The notes below the pieces were generated by a model, which saw only the letters and a list, made by a program, of their open reading frames with translations, ran no database searches and had not been told where the DNA came from. A stretch of 64,000 nt of DNA, from the NCBI GenBank assembly GCA_958298945.1, contig OY282608.1, positions 23,804,433 through 23,868,432 of the forward strand, in the 5' to 3' direction. The position numbers were made by a program, and so were the translations under genes. Positions within the stretch are counted from its first letter, which is position 1, and every line of letters starts with the position of its first letter. Origin of the DNA: Atherix ibis (taxonomy: Eukaryota; Arthropoda; Insecta; Diptera; Athericidae). Below, in pieces: positions 29,459 to 43,238 of this stretch.

Positions 29459-32400
29459 CATGACAACAAGCCAACAAACCAACAAACCAACAAACCAACA
29501 AGCCAACAAACCAACAAACCAACAAATCAACAAACCAACAAACCAACAAGCCAACAAATCAACAAACAAATAAACCAAAAAACCAACAAACCAACAAACC
29601 TACAAACCAACAAACGAACAAACCAACAAACCAACAAGCCAACAAGCCAACAAACCAACAAACCAATAAGCCAACAAACCAAAAAGCCAACAAACCAACA
29701 AACCAACAAACCAAGTAACCAACAAACCAACAAACCATCAAACAAACAAAGCAACAAACGAACAAGCCAACAAGCCAACAAACCAACAAACCAAGTAACC
29801 AAAAAGCCAACAAACTAACAAACAAACAAGCCAACAAACCAACAAGCCAACAAGCCAACAAACCAACAAACCAACAAAGCAACAAACCAAAAAACCAACA
29901 AACCAAAAAACCAACAAACCAACAAACCATCAAACGAACAAAGCAACAAGCCAATAAGCCAACAAACCAACAAACCAACAAGCCAACAAACCAACAAACA
30001 CACAAGCCAACAAGCCAACAAACCAACAAACCAACAAACCAACAAGCCAACAAACTAACAAACCAACAAGCCAACAAACCAACAAACCAACAAGCCAACA
30101 AGCCAACAAACCAACAAGCCAACAAACCAACAAAGCAACAAGCCAACAAGCCAACAAACCAACAAACCAACAAACCAACAAGCCAACAAACCAACAAACC
30201 AACAAGTCAAAAAGCCAACAAACCAACAAACCAACAAGCCAAAAAACCAACAAACCAACAAACCAACAAACCAAGTAACCAAAAAGCCAACAAACTAACA
30301 AACCAACAAGCCAACAAGCCAACAAACCAACAAACCAACAAGCCAACAAACCAACAAACATATAAACCAACAAACCAACAAACCAACAAACCAACAAACC
30401 AACAAACCAAAAAACCAACAAACCAACAAGCCAACAAGCCAACAAACCAACAAACTAACAAACGAACTAACCAACAAACCAACAAGCCAACAAGCCAACA
30501 AACCAACAAACCAACAAACCAACAAACTAAGTAACCAACAAGCCAACAAACCAACAAACCAACAAGCCAACAAGCCAACAAGCCAACAAACCAACAAACC
30601 AACAAGCCAACAAACCAACAAACCAACAAACCAAAAAACTAACAAACCAACAAACCAACAAACCAACAAACCAACAAACCAACAAGCCAACAAGCCAACA
30701 AACCAACAAACCAATAAGCCAACAATCCAACAAGCCAACAAACCAACAAACCAACAAACCAATTAACCAACAAACCAACAAACGGACAAAACAAAAAACC
30801 AACAAACCAACTAACCAACAAACCAACAAGCCAACAAGCCAACAAACCAACAAACCAACAAGCCAACAAGCCAACAAACCAACAAACCAACAAGCCAACA
30901 AACCAACAAACCAACAAGCCAACAAACCAACAACCCAACAAACCAACAAACCAACAAACCAACAAACTAACAAACCAAAAAGCCAACCAACCAACAAACC
31001 AACAAACCATCAAACGAACAAAGCAACAAGCCAACAAGCCAACAAACCAACAAACCATCAAGCCAACAAACCAACAAGCCAACAAACCAACAAGCCAACA
31101 AGCCAACAAACCAACAAACCAACAAGCCAACAAGCCAACAAACCAACAAACCAACAAGCCAACAAACCAACAAACAAATAAACAAACAAACAAACAGACC
31201 AACAAGCCAACAAGCCAACAAACCAACAAATTAACAAACCAACAAGCCAACAAACCAACAAACGAACAAAGCAACAAGCCAATAAGCCAACAAACCAACA
31301 AACCAACAAGCCAACAAACCAACAAACACACAAGCCAACAAGCCAACAAACCAACAAACCAACAAACCAACAAGCCAACAAACTAACAAACCAACAAGCC
31401 AACAAACCAACAAACAAACAAACCAACAAATTAACATGCCAAAAAACCAACAAACCAACAAACCAACAAACCAAGTAACCAAAAAGCGAACAAACTAACA
31501 AACCAACAAACCAACAAACCAACAAACCAACAAGCCAACAAACCAACAAGCCAACAAACCAACAAACCAACAAGCCAACAAACCAACAAACCAACAAGCC
31601 AACAAACCAACAAACCAACAAGCCAACAAGCCAACAAACCAACAAACCAACAAGCAAACAAGCCAACAAACCAACAAACCAACAAGCCAACAAACCAACA
31701 AACAAATAAACCAACAAACAAACAGACCAACAAGCCAACAACCCACAATCCAACAAACCAACAAACCAACAAGACAACAAACCAACAAACCAACAAACCA
31801 ACAAACTAACAAACCAACAAACCAACAAACCAACAAGCCAACAAACCAACAAACCAACAAACCAACAAACCAACAAACCAACAAGCCAACAAACCAACAA
31901 ACCAACAAACTAACAAACCAACAAGCCAACAAACCAACAAACAAATAAACCAACAAACCAACAAACCAACAAACCAACAAACCAACAAACCAACCAACCA
32001 ACAAACCAACAAACCAACAAACCAACAAGCCAACAAGCCAACAAACCAACAAGCCAACAAACCAACAAACCAACAAAGCAACAAGCCAACAAGCCAACAA
32101 ACCAACAAGCCAACAAGCCAACAAACCAACAAGCCAACAAACCAACAAACCAACAAAGCAACAAGCCAACAAGCCAACAAACCAATAAACCAACAAACCA
32201 ACAAACCAACAAGCCAACAAACCAACAAACCAACAAGCCAAAAAGCCAACAAACCAACAAACCAACATGCCAAAAAACCAACAAACCAACAAACCAACAA
32301 ACCAAGTAACCAAAAAGCCAACAAACTAACAAACCAACAAGCCAACAAGCCAACAAACCAACAAACCAACAAGCCAACAAACCAAGAAACATATAAACCA

Positions 32401-32500
32401 ACAAACCAACAAACCAACAAACCAACAAACCAACAAACCAAAAAACCAACAAACCAACAAGCCAACAAGCCAACAAACCAACAAACTAACAAACGAACTA
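29459..32500. repeat. 3.3-3.4 kb tandem duplication, copy 1
   Basis: Matches 32,838 to about 35,850. The offset drifts through 3,379, 3,387, 3,355 and 3,275, so several whole 8-mers have been gained or lost since duplication. The copies share acatataa, acggacaa, acacacaa and the 7-bp cccacaa unit with an adjoining tccaacaa (31,742 and 35,097). Near 29,401-29,420 copy 1 has extra accaacca units that copy 2 lacks. Confidence 0.8.
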
Positions 32501-32837
32501 ACCAACAAACCAACAAGCCAACAAGCCAACAAACCAACAAACCAACAAACTAAGTAACCAACAAGCCGACAAACCAACAAACCAACAAGCCAACAAGCCA
32601 ACAAGCCAACAAACCAACAAACCAACAAACCAACAAACCAACAAAGCAACAAACCAACAAGCCAACAAGCCAACAAACCAACAAGCCAACAAACCAACAA
32701 ACCAACAAACCAACAAACCAACAAACCAACAAACCAACAAACCAACAGACTAACAAACCAACAAGCCAACAAACCAACAAACCAACAAACCATCAAACGA
32801 ACAAAGCAACAAGCCAACAAGCCAACAAACCAACCAA

Positions 32838-35800
32838 CATGACAACAAGCCAACAAACCAACAAACCAACAAACCAACAAGCCAACAAACCAACAAACCA
32901 ACAAACCAACAAACCAACAAACCAACAAGCCAACAAATCAACAAACAAATAAACCAAAAAACCAACAAACCAACAAACCTACAAACCAACAAACGAACAA
33001 ACCAACAAACCAACAAGCCAACAAGCCAACAAACCAACAAACCAATAAGCCAACAAACCAAAAAGCCAACAAACCAACAAACCAACAAACCAAGTAACCA
33101 ACAAACCAACAAACCATCAAACAAACAAAGCAACAAACGAACAAGCCAACAAGCCAACAAACCAACAAACCAAGTAACCAAAAAGCCAACAAACTAACAA
33201 ACCAACAAGCCAACAAACCAACAAGCCAACAAGCCAACAAACCAACAAACCAACAAAGCAACAAACCAAAAAACCAACAAACCAAAAAACCAACAAACCA
33301 ACAAACCATCAAACGAACAAAGCAACAAGCCAATAAGCCAACAAACCAACAAACCAACAAGCCAACAAACCAACAAACACACAAGCCAACAAGCCAACAA
33401 ACCAACAAACCAACAAACCAACAAGCCAACAAACTAACAAACCAACAAGCCAACAAACCAACAAACCAACAAGCCAACAAGCCAACAAACCAACAAGCCA
33501 ACAAACCAAGAAACCAACAAAGCAACAAGCCATCAAGCCAACAAACCAACAAACCAACAAACCAACAAGCCAACAAACCAACAAACCAACAAGTCAAAAA
33601 GCCAACAAACCAACAAACCAACAAACGAAAAAACCAACAAACCAACAAACCAACAAACCAAGTAACCAAAAAGCCAACAAACTAACAAACCAACAAGCCA
33701 ACAAGCCAACAAACCAACAAACCAACAAGCCAACAAACCAACAAACATATAAACCAACAAACCAACAAACCAACAAACCAACAAACCAACAAACCAAAAA
33801 ACCAACAAACCAACAAGCCAACAAGCCAACAAACCAACAAACTAACAAACGAACTAACCAACAAACCAACAAGCCAACAAGCCAACAAACCAACAAACCA
33901 ACAAACCAACAAACTAAGTAACCAACAAGCCAACAAACCAACAAACCAACAAGCCAACAAGCCAACAAGCCAACAAACCAACAAACCAACAAGCCAACAA
34001 ACCAACAAACCAACAAACCAAAAAACTAACAAACCAACAAACCAACAAACCAACAAACCAACAAACCAACAAGCCAACAAGCCAACAAACCAACAAACCA
34101 ATAAGCCAACAATCCAACAAGCCAACAAACCAACAAACCAACAAACCAATTAACCAACAAACCAACAAACGGACAAAACAAAAAACCAACAAACCAACTA
34201 ACCAACAAACCAACAAGCCAACAAGCCAACAAACCAACAAACCAACAAGCCAACAAACCAACAAACCAACAAGCCAACAAACCAACAACCCAACAAACCA
34301 ACAAACCAACAAACCAACAAACTAACAAACCAAAAAGCCAACCAACCAACAAACCAACAAACCATCAAACGAACAAAGCAACAAGCCAACAAGCCAACAA
34401 ACCAACAAACCATCAAGCCAACAAACCAACAAGCCAACAAACCAACAAGCCAACAAGCCAACAAACCAACAAACCAACAAGCCAACAAGCCAACAAACCA
34501 ACAAACCAACAAGCCAACAAACCAACAAACAAATAAACAAACAAACAAACAGACCAACAAGCCAACAAGCCAACAAACCAACAAATTAACAAACCAACAA
34601 GCCAACAAACCAACAAACGAACAAAGCAACAAGCCAATAAGCCAACAAACCAACAAACCAACAAGCCAACAAACCAACAAACACACAAGCCAACAAGCCA
34701 ACAAACCAACAAACCAACAAACCAACAAGCCAACAAACTAACAAACCAACAAGCCAACAAACCAACAAACAAACAAACCAACAAATTAACATGCCAAAAA
34801 ACCAACAAACCAACAAACCAACAAACCAAGTAACCAAAAAGCGAACAAACTAACAAACCAACAAACCAACAAACCAACAAACCAACAAGCCAACAAACCA
34901 ACAAGCCAACAAACCAACAAACCAACAAGCCAACAAACCAACAAACCAACAAGCCAACAAACCAACAAACCAATAAGCCAACAAGCCAACAAACCAACAA
35001 ACCAACAAGCAAACAAGCCAACAAACCAACAAACCAACAAGCCAACAAACCAACAAACAAATAAACCAACAAACAAACAGACCAACAAGCCAACAACCCA
35101 CAATCCAACAAACCAACAAACCAACAAGACAACAAACCAACAAACCAACAAACCAACAAACTAACAAACCAACAAACCAACAAACCAACAAGCCAACAAA
35201 CCAACAAACCAACAAACCAACAAACCAACAAACCAACAAGCCAACAAACCAACAAACCAACAAACCAACAAACCAACAAGCCAACAAACCAACAAACAAA
35301 TAAACCAACAAACCAACAAACCAACAAACCAACAAACCAACAAACCAACAAACCAACCAACCAACAAACCAACAAACCAACAAACCAACAAGCCAACAAG
35401 CCAACAAACCAACAAGCCAACAAACCAACAAACCAACAAAGCAACAAGCCAACAAGCCAACAAACCAACAAACCAACAAACCAACAAGCCAACAAACCAA
35501 CAAACCAACAAGCCAAAAAGCCAACAAACCAACAAACCAACATGCCAAAAAACCAACAAACCAACAAACCAACAAACCAAGTAACCAAAAAGCCAACAAA
35601 CTAACAAACCAACAAGCCAACAAGCCAACAAACCAACAAACCAACAAGCCAACAAACCAACAAACATATAAACCAACAAACCAACAAACCAACAAACCAA
35701 CAAACCAACAAACCAACAAACCAAAAAACCAACAAACCAACAAGCCAACAAGCCAACAAACCAACAAACTAACAAACGAACTAACCAACAAACCAACAAG

Positions 35801-35850
35801 CCAACAAGCCAACAAACCAACAAACCAACAAACCAACAAACTAAGTAACC
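32838..35850. repeat. 3.3-3.4 kb tandem duplication, copy 2
   Basis: Partner of 29,459-32,500. Its start shows a rare four-base register jump: at about 32,829-32,845 an accaacca unit runs straight into catgacaac. In the other copies of this module about 36 bp of normal units separate them, so this is a deletion joined at a short homology. Confidence 0.8.
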
Positions 35851-38800
35851 AACAAGCCAACAAACCAACAAACCAACAAGCCAACAAGCCAACAAACCAA
35901 CAAACCAACAAGCCAACAAACTAACAAACCAACAAACCAAAAAACCAACAAACCAACAAACCAACAAACCAACAAACCAACAAACCAACAAACCAACAAG
36001 CCAACAAGCCAACAAACCAACAAACCAATAAGCCAACAAACCAACAAGCCAACAAACCAACAAACCAACAAACCAATTAACCAACAAACCAACAAACGGA
36101 CAAAATAAAAAACCAACAAATCAACTAACCAACAAACTAACAAGCCAACAAGCCAACAAACCAACAAACCAACAAGCCAACAAGCCAACAAGCCAACAAA
36201 CCAACAAACCAACAAGCCAACAAACCAACAAACCAACAAGCCAACAAACCAACAACCCAACAAACCAACAAACCAACAAACCAACAAACTAACAAACCAA
36301 AAAGCCAACCAACCAACAAACCAACAAACCATCAAACGAACAAAGCAACAAGCCAACAAGCCAACAAACCAACAAACCATCAAGCCAACAAACCAACAAG
36401 CCAACAAACCAACAAACCAACAAGCCAACAAGCCAACAAACCAACAAACCAACAAGCCAACAAGCCAACAAACCAACAAACCAACAAGCCAACAAACCAA
36501 CAAACAAATAAACAAACAAACAAACAGACCAACAAGCCAACAAGCCAACAAACCAACAAATTAACAAACCAACAAGCCAACAAACCAACAAACCAACAAA
36601 CTAACAAACCAACAAACCAACAAACCAACCAGCCAACAAACCAACAAACCAACAAACCAACAAACCAACAAGCCAACAAACCAACAAACCAACAAACCAA
36701 CAAACCAACAAACCAACAAACCAACAAGCCAACAAACCAACAAACAAATAAACCAACAAACCAACAAACCAACAAACCAACAAACCAACAAACCAACAAA
36801 CCAACAAGCCAACAAGCCAACAAACCAACAAGCCAACAAACCAACAAACCAACAAAGCAACAAGCCAACAAGCCAACAAACCAATAAACCAACAAGCGAA
36901 CAAAACAACAAACCAACAAGCCAAAAACCAACAAACCAACAAACCAACAAGCCAAAAAGCCAACAAACCAACAAACCAACAAACCAACAAACCAACAAAC
37001 CAACAAACCAACAAACCAACAAACCAACAAACCAACAAACCAACTAACCAGCAAACCAACAAGCCAACAAGCCAACAAACCAACAAACCAACAATCCAAC
37101 AAGCCAACAAACCAACAAACCAAAAAGCCAACAAACCAACAAACCAACAAACCAACTAACCAACAAACCAACAAGCCAACAAGCCAACAAACCAACAAAC
37201 CAACAATCCAACAAGCCAACAAACCAACAAACCAAACAGCCAACAAGCCAACAAACCAACAAGCCAACAAACCAACAAACCAACAAAGCAACAAGCCAAC
37301 AAGCCAACAAACCAATAAACCAACAAGCGAACAAAACAACAAACCAACAAGCCAAAAACCAACAAACCAACAAACCAACAAGCCAAAAAGCCAACAAACC
37401 AACAAACCAACAAACCAACAAACCAACAAACCAACAAACCAACAAACCAACAAACCAACAAACCAACTAACCAACAAACCAACAAGCCAACAAGCCAACA
37501 AACCAACAAACCAACAATCCAACAAGCCAACAAACCAACAAACCAAAAAGCCAACAAACCAACAAACCAACAAGCCAACAAACCAACAACCCAACAAACC
37601 AACAAACCAACAAACCAACAAACTAACAAACCAACAAGCCAACAAAACAACAAACCAACAAACCATCAAACGAACAAAGCAACAAGCCAACAAGCCAACA
37701 AACCAACAAACCAACAAGCCAACAAACCAACAAGCCAACAAGCCAACAAGCCAACAAACCAACAAACCAACAAACCAACAAGCCAACAAACCAACAAACC
37801 AACAAACCAACAAACCAACAAACTAACAAACCAACAAGCCAACAAACCAACAAGCCAACAAACCAACAAGCCAACAAACCAACAAACCAACAAGCCAACA
37901 AACCAACAAGCCAACAAACCAACAAACCAACAAACCAACAAACCAACAAACCAACTAACCAACAAACCAGCAAGCCAACAAGCCAACAAACCAACAAACC
38001 GACAATCCAACAAGCCAACAAACCAACAAACCAAAAAGCCAACAAACCAACAAACCAACAAGCCAACAAACCAACAACCCAACAAACCAACAAACCAACA
38101 AACCAACAAACTAACAAACCAACAAGCCAACAAAACAGCAAACCAACAAACCATCAAACGAACAAAGCAACAAGCCAACAAGCCAACAAACCAACAAACC
38201 AACAAGCCAACAAACCAACAAGCCAACAAGCCAACAAGCCAACAAACCAACAAACCAACAAACCAACAAGCCAACAAACCAACAAACCAACAAACCAACA
38301 AACCAACAAGCCAACAAACCAACAAACAAATAAACCAACAAACCAAAAAACCAACAAACCAACAAATTAACAAACCAACAAACCAACAAACCAACAAACC
38401 AACAAGCCAACAAGCCAACAAACCAACAAACCAATAAGCCAACAAACCAACAAGCCAACAAACGAACAAACCAACAAACCAACAAACCAACAAACCAAGT
38501 AACCAACAAACCAACAAACCATCAAACAAACAAAGCAACAAACGAACAAGCCAACAAGCCAACAAACCAACAAACCAAGTAACCAAAAAGCCAACAAGCT
38601 AACAAACCAACAAGCCAACAAACGAACAAGCCAACAAGCCAACAAACCAACAAACCAACAAAGCAACAAACCAAAAAACCAACAAACCAAAAAACCAACA
38701 AACCAACAAACCATCAAACGAACAAAGCAACAAGCCAATAAGCCAACAAACCAACAAATTAACAAACCAACAAACCAACAAACAAACAAGCCAACAAGCC

Positions 38801-39381
38801 AACAAACCAATAAACCAATAAGCCAACAAACCAACAAGCCAACAAACCAACAAACCAACAAACCAAGTAACCAACAAACCAACAAACCATCAAACAAACA
38901 AAGCAACAAACGAACAAGCCAACAAGCCAACAAACCAACAAACCAAGTAACCAACAAGCCAACAAACCAACAAACCAACAAGCCAACAAACCAACAAACC
39001 AACAAACCAACAAACCAACAAACCAACAAGCCAACAAACCAACAAACAAACAAACCAACAAACCAAAAAACCAACAAACCAACAAATTAACAAACCAACA
39101 AACCAACAAACCAACAAGCAACAAGCCAACAAACCAACAAACCAATAAGCCAACAAACCAACAAGCCAACAAACCAACAAACCAACAAACCAAGTAACCA
39201 ACAAACCAACAAACCAACAACCCAACAAACCAACAAACCAACAAACCAACAAACTAACAAACCAACAAGCCAACAAAACAACAAACCAACAAACCATCAA
39301 ACGAACAAAGCAACAAGCCAACAAGCCAACAAACCAACAAACCAACAAGCCAACAAACCAACAAGCCAACAAGCCAACAAG
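35553..39381. repeat. 3,829-bp tandem duplication, copy 1
   Basis: The interval 35,553-39,409 matches 39,382-43,238 at an exact offset of 3,829 bp. I found no difference at any marker, stop position or translated stretch I compared. The two matches overlap by 28 bp (39,382-39,409), so the copies are directly adjacent. Both contain two 7-bp gccaaaa units (36,920 and 37,351 in this copy) and one gcaacaa unit (39,118). It is either a very recent unequal exchange or an assembly duplication. Confidence 0.92.
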
Positions 39382-42300
39382 CCAACAAACCAACAAACCA
39401 ACAAACCAAGTAACCAAAAAGCCAACAAACTAACAAACCAACAAGCCAACAAGCCAACAAACCAACAAACCAACAAGCCAACAAACCAACAAACATATAA
39501 ACCAACAAACCAACAAACCAACAAACCAACAAACCAACAAACCAACAAACCAAAAAACCAACAAACCAACAAGCCAACAAGCCAACAAACCAACAAACTA
39601 ACAAACGAACTAACCAACAAACCAACAAGCCAACAAGCCAACAAACCAACAAACCAACAAACCAACAAACTAAGTAACCAACAAGCCAACAAACCAACAA
39701 ACCAACAAGCCAACAAGCCAACAAACCAACAAACCAACAAGCCAACAAACTAACAAACCAACAAACCAAAAAACCAACAAACCAACAAACCAACAAACCA
39801 ACAAACCAACAAACCAACAAACCAACAAGCCAACAAGCCAACAAACCAACAAACCAATAAGCCAACAAACCAACAAGCCAACAAACCAACAAACCAACAA
39901 ACCAATTAACCAACAAACCAACAAACGGACAAAATAAAAAACCAACAAATCAACTAACCAACAAACTAACAAGCCAACAAGCCAACAAACCAACAAACCA
40001 ACAAGCCAACAAGCCAACAAGCCAACAAACCAACAAACCAACAAGCCAACAAACCAACAAACCAACAAGCCAACAAACCAACAACCCAACAAACCAACAA
40101 ACCAACAAACCAACAAACTAACAAACCAAAAAGCCAACCAACCAACAAACCAACAAACCATCAAACGAACAAAGCAACAAGCCAACAAGCCAACAAACCA
40201 ACAAACCATCAAGCCAACAAACCAACAAGCCAACAAACCAACAAACCAACAAGCCAACAAGCCAACAAACCAACAAACCAACAAGCCAACAAGCCAACAA
40301 ACCAACAAACCAACAAGCCAACAAACCAACAAACAAATAAACAAACAAACAAACAGACCAACAAGCCAACAAGCCAACAAACCAACAAATTAACAAACCA
40401 ACAAGCCAACAAACCAACAAACCAACAAACTAACAAACCAACAAACCAACAAACCAACCAGCCAACAAACCAACAAACCAACAAACCAACAAACCAACAA
40501 GCCAACAAACCAACAAACCAACAAACCAACAAACCAACAAACCAACAAACCAACAAGCCAACAAACCAACAAACAAATAAACCAACAAACCAACAAACCA
40601 ACAAACCAACAAACCAACAAACCAACAAACCAACAAGCCAACAAGCCAACAAACCAACAAGCCAACAAACCAACAAACCAACAAAGCAACAAGCCAACAA
40701 GCCAACAAACCAATAAACCAACAAGCGAACAAAACAACAAACCAACAAGCCAAAAACCAACAAACCAACAAACCAACAAGCCAAAAAGCCAACAAACCAA
40801 CAAACCAACAAACCAACAAACCAACAAACCAACAAACCAACAAACCAACAAACCAACAAACCAACAAACCAACTAACCAGCAAACCAACAAGCCAACAAG
40901 CCAACAAACCAACAAACCAACAATCCAACAAGCCAACAAACCAACAAACCAAAAAGCCAACAAACCAACAAACCAACAAACCAACTAACCAACAAACCAA
41001 CAAGCCAACAAGCCAACAAACCAACAAACCAACAATCCAACAAGCCAACAAACCAACAAACCAAACAGCCAACAAGCCAACAAACCAACAAGCCAACAAA
41101 CCAACAAACCAACAAAGCAACAAGCCAACAAGCCAACAAACCAATAAACCAACAAGCGAACAAAACAACAAACCAACAAGCCAAAAACCAACAAACCAAC
41201 AAACCAACAAGCCAAAAAGCCAACAAACCAACAAACCAACAAACCAACAAACCAACAAACCAACAAACCAACAAACCAACAAACCAACAAACCAACTAAC
41301 CAACAAACCAACAAGCCAACAAGCCAACAAACCAACAAACCAACAATCCAACAAGCCAACAAACCAACAAACCAAAAAGCCAACAAACCAACAAACCAAC
41401 AAGCCAACAAACCAACAACCCAACAAACCAACAAACCAACAAACCAACAAACTAACAAACCAACAAGCCAACAAAACAACAAACCAACAAACCATCAAAC
41501 GAACAAAGCAACAAGCCAACAAGCCAACAAACCAACAAACCAACAAGCCAACAAACCAACAAGCCAACAAGCCAACAAGCCAACAAACCAACAAACCAAC
41601 AAACCAACAAGCCAACAAACCAACAAACCAACAAACCAACAAACCAACAAACTAACAAACCAACAAGCCAACAAACCAACAAGCCAACAAACCAACAAGC
41701 CAACAAACCAACAAACCAACAAGCCAACAAACCAACAAGCCAACAAACCAACAAACCAACAAACCAACAAACCAACAAACCAACTAACCAACAAACCAGC
41801 AAGCCAACAAGCCAACAAACCAACAAACCGACAATCCAACAAGCCAACAAACCAACAAACCAAAAAGCCAACAAACCAACAAACCAACAAGCCAACAAAC
41901 CAACAACCCAACAAACCAACAAACCAACAAACCAACAAACTAACAAACCAACAAGCCAACAAAACAGCAAACCAACAAACCATCAAACGAACAAAGCAAC
42001 AAGCCAACAAGCCAACAAACCAACAAACCAACAAGCCAACAAACCAACAAGCCAACAAGCCAACAAGCCAACAAACCAACAAACCAACAAACCAACAAGC
42101 CAACAAACCAACAAACCAACAAACCAACAAACCAACAAGCCAACAAACCAACAAACAAATAAACCAACAAACCAAAAAACCAACAAACCAACAAATTAAC
42201 AAACCAACAAACCAACAAACCAACAAACCAACAAGCCAACAAGCCAACAAACCAACAAACCAATAAGCCAACAAACCAACAAGCCAACAAACGAACAAAC

Positions 42301-43238
42301 CAACAAACCAACAAACCAACAAACCAAGTAACCAACAAACCAACAAACCATCAAACAAACAAAGCAACAAACGAACAAGCCAACAAGCCAACAAACCAAC
42401 AAACCAAGTAACCAAAAAGCCAACAAGCTAACAAACCAACAAGCCAACAAACGAACAAGCCAACAAGCCAACAAACCAACAAACCAACAAAGCAACAAAC
42501 CAAAAAACCAACAAACCAAAAAACCAACAAACCAACAAACCATCAAACGAACAAAGCAACAAGCCAATAAGCCAACAAACCAACAAATTAACAAACCAAC
42601 AAACCAACAAACAAACAAGCCAACAAGCCAACAAACCAATAAACCAATAAGCCAACAAACCAACAAGCCAACAAACCAACAAACCAACAAACCAAGTAAC
42701 CAACAAACCAACAAACCATCAAACAAACAAAGCAACAAACGAACAAGCCAACAAGCCAACAAACCAACAAACCAAGTAACCAACAAGCCAACAAACCAAC
42801 AAACCAACAAGCCAACAAACCAACAAACCAACAAACCAACAAACCAACAAACCAACAAGCCAACAAACCAACAAACAAACAAACCAACAAACCAAAAAAC
42901 CAACAAACCAACAAATTAACAAACCAACAAACCAACAAACCAACAAGCAACAAGCCAACAAACCAACAAACCAATAAGCCAACAAACCAACAAGCCAACA
43001 AACCAACAAACCAACAAACCAAGTAACCAACAAACCAACAAACCAACAACCCAACAAACCAACAAACCAACAAACCAACAAACTAACAAACCAACAAGCC
43101 AACAAAACAACAAACCAACAAACCATCAAACGAACAAAGCAACAAGCCAACAAGCCAACAAACCAACAAACCAACAAGCCAACAAACCAACAAGCCAACA
43201 AGCCAACAAGCCAACAAACCAACAAACCAACAAACCAA
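39382..43238. repeat. 3,829-bp tandem duplication, copy 2
   Basis: Partner of 35,553-39,381, with the slip units at 40,749, 41,180 and 42,947, each exactly 3,829 bp from its counterpart. The match ends at 43,238, where this copy continues with ordinary accaacaa units while copy 1 had accaagta. That accaagta lies at the head of the duplicated unit. Confidence 0.92.
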
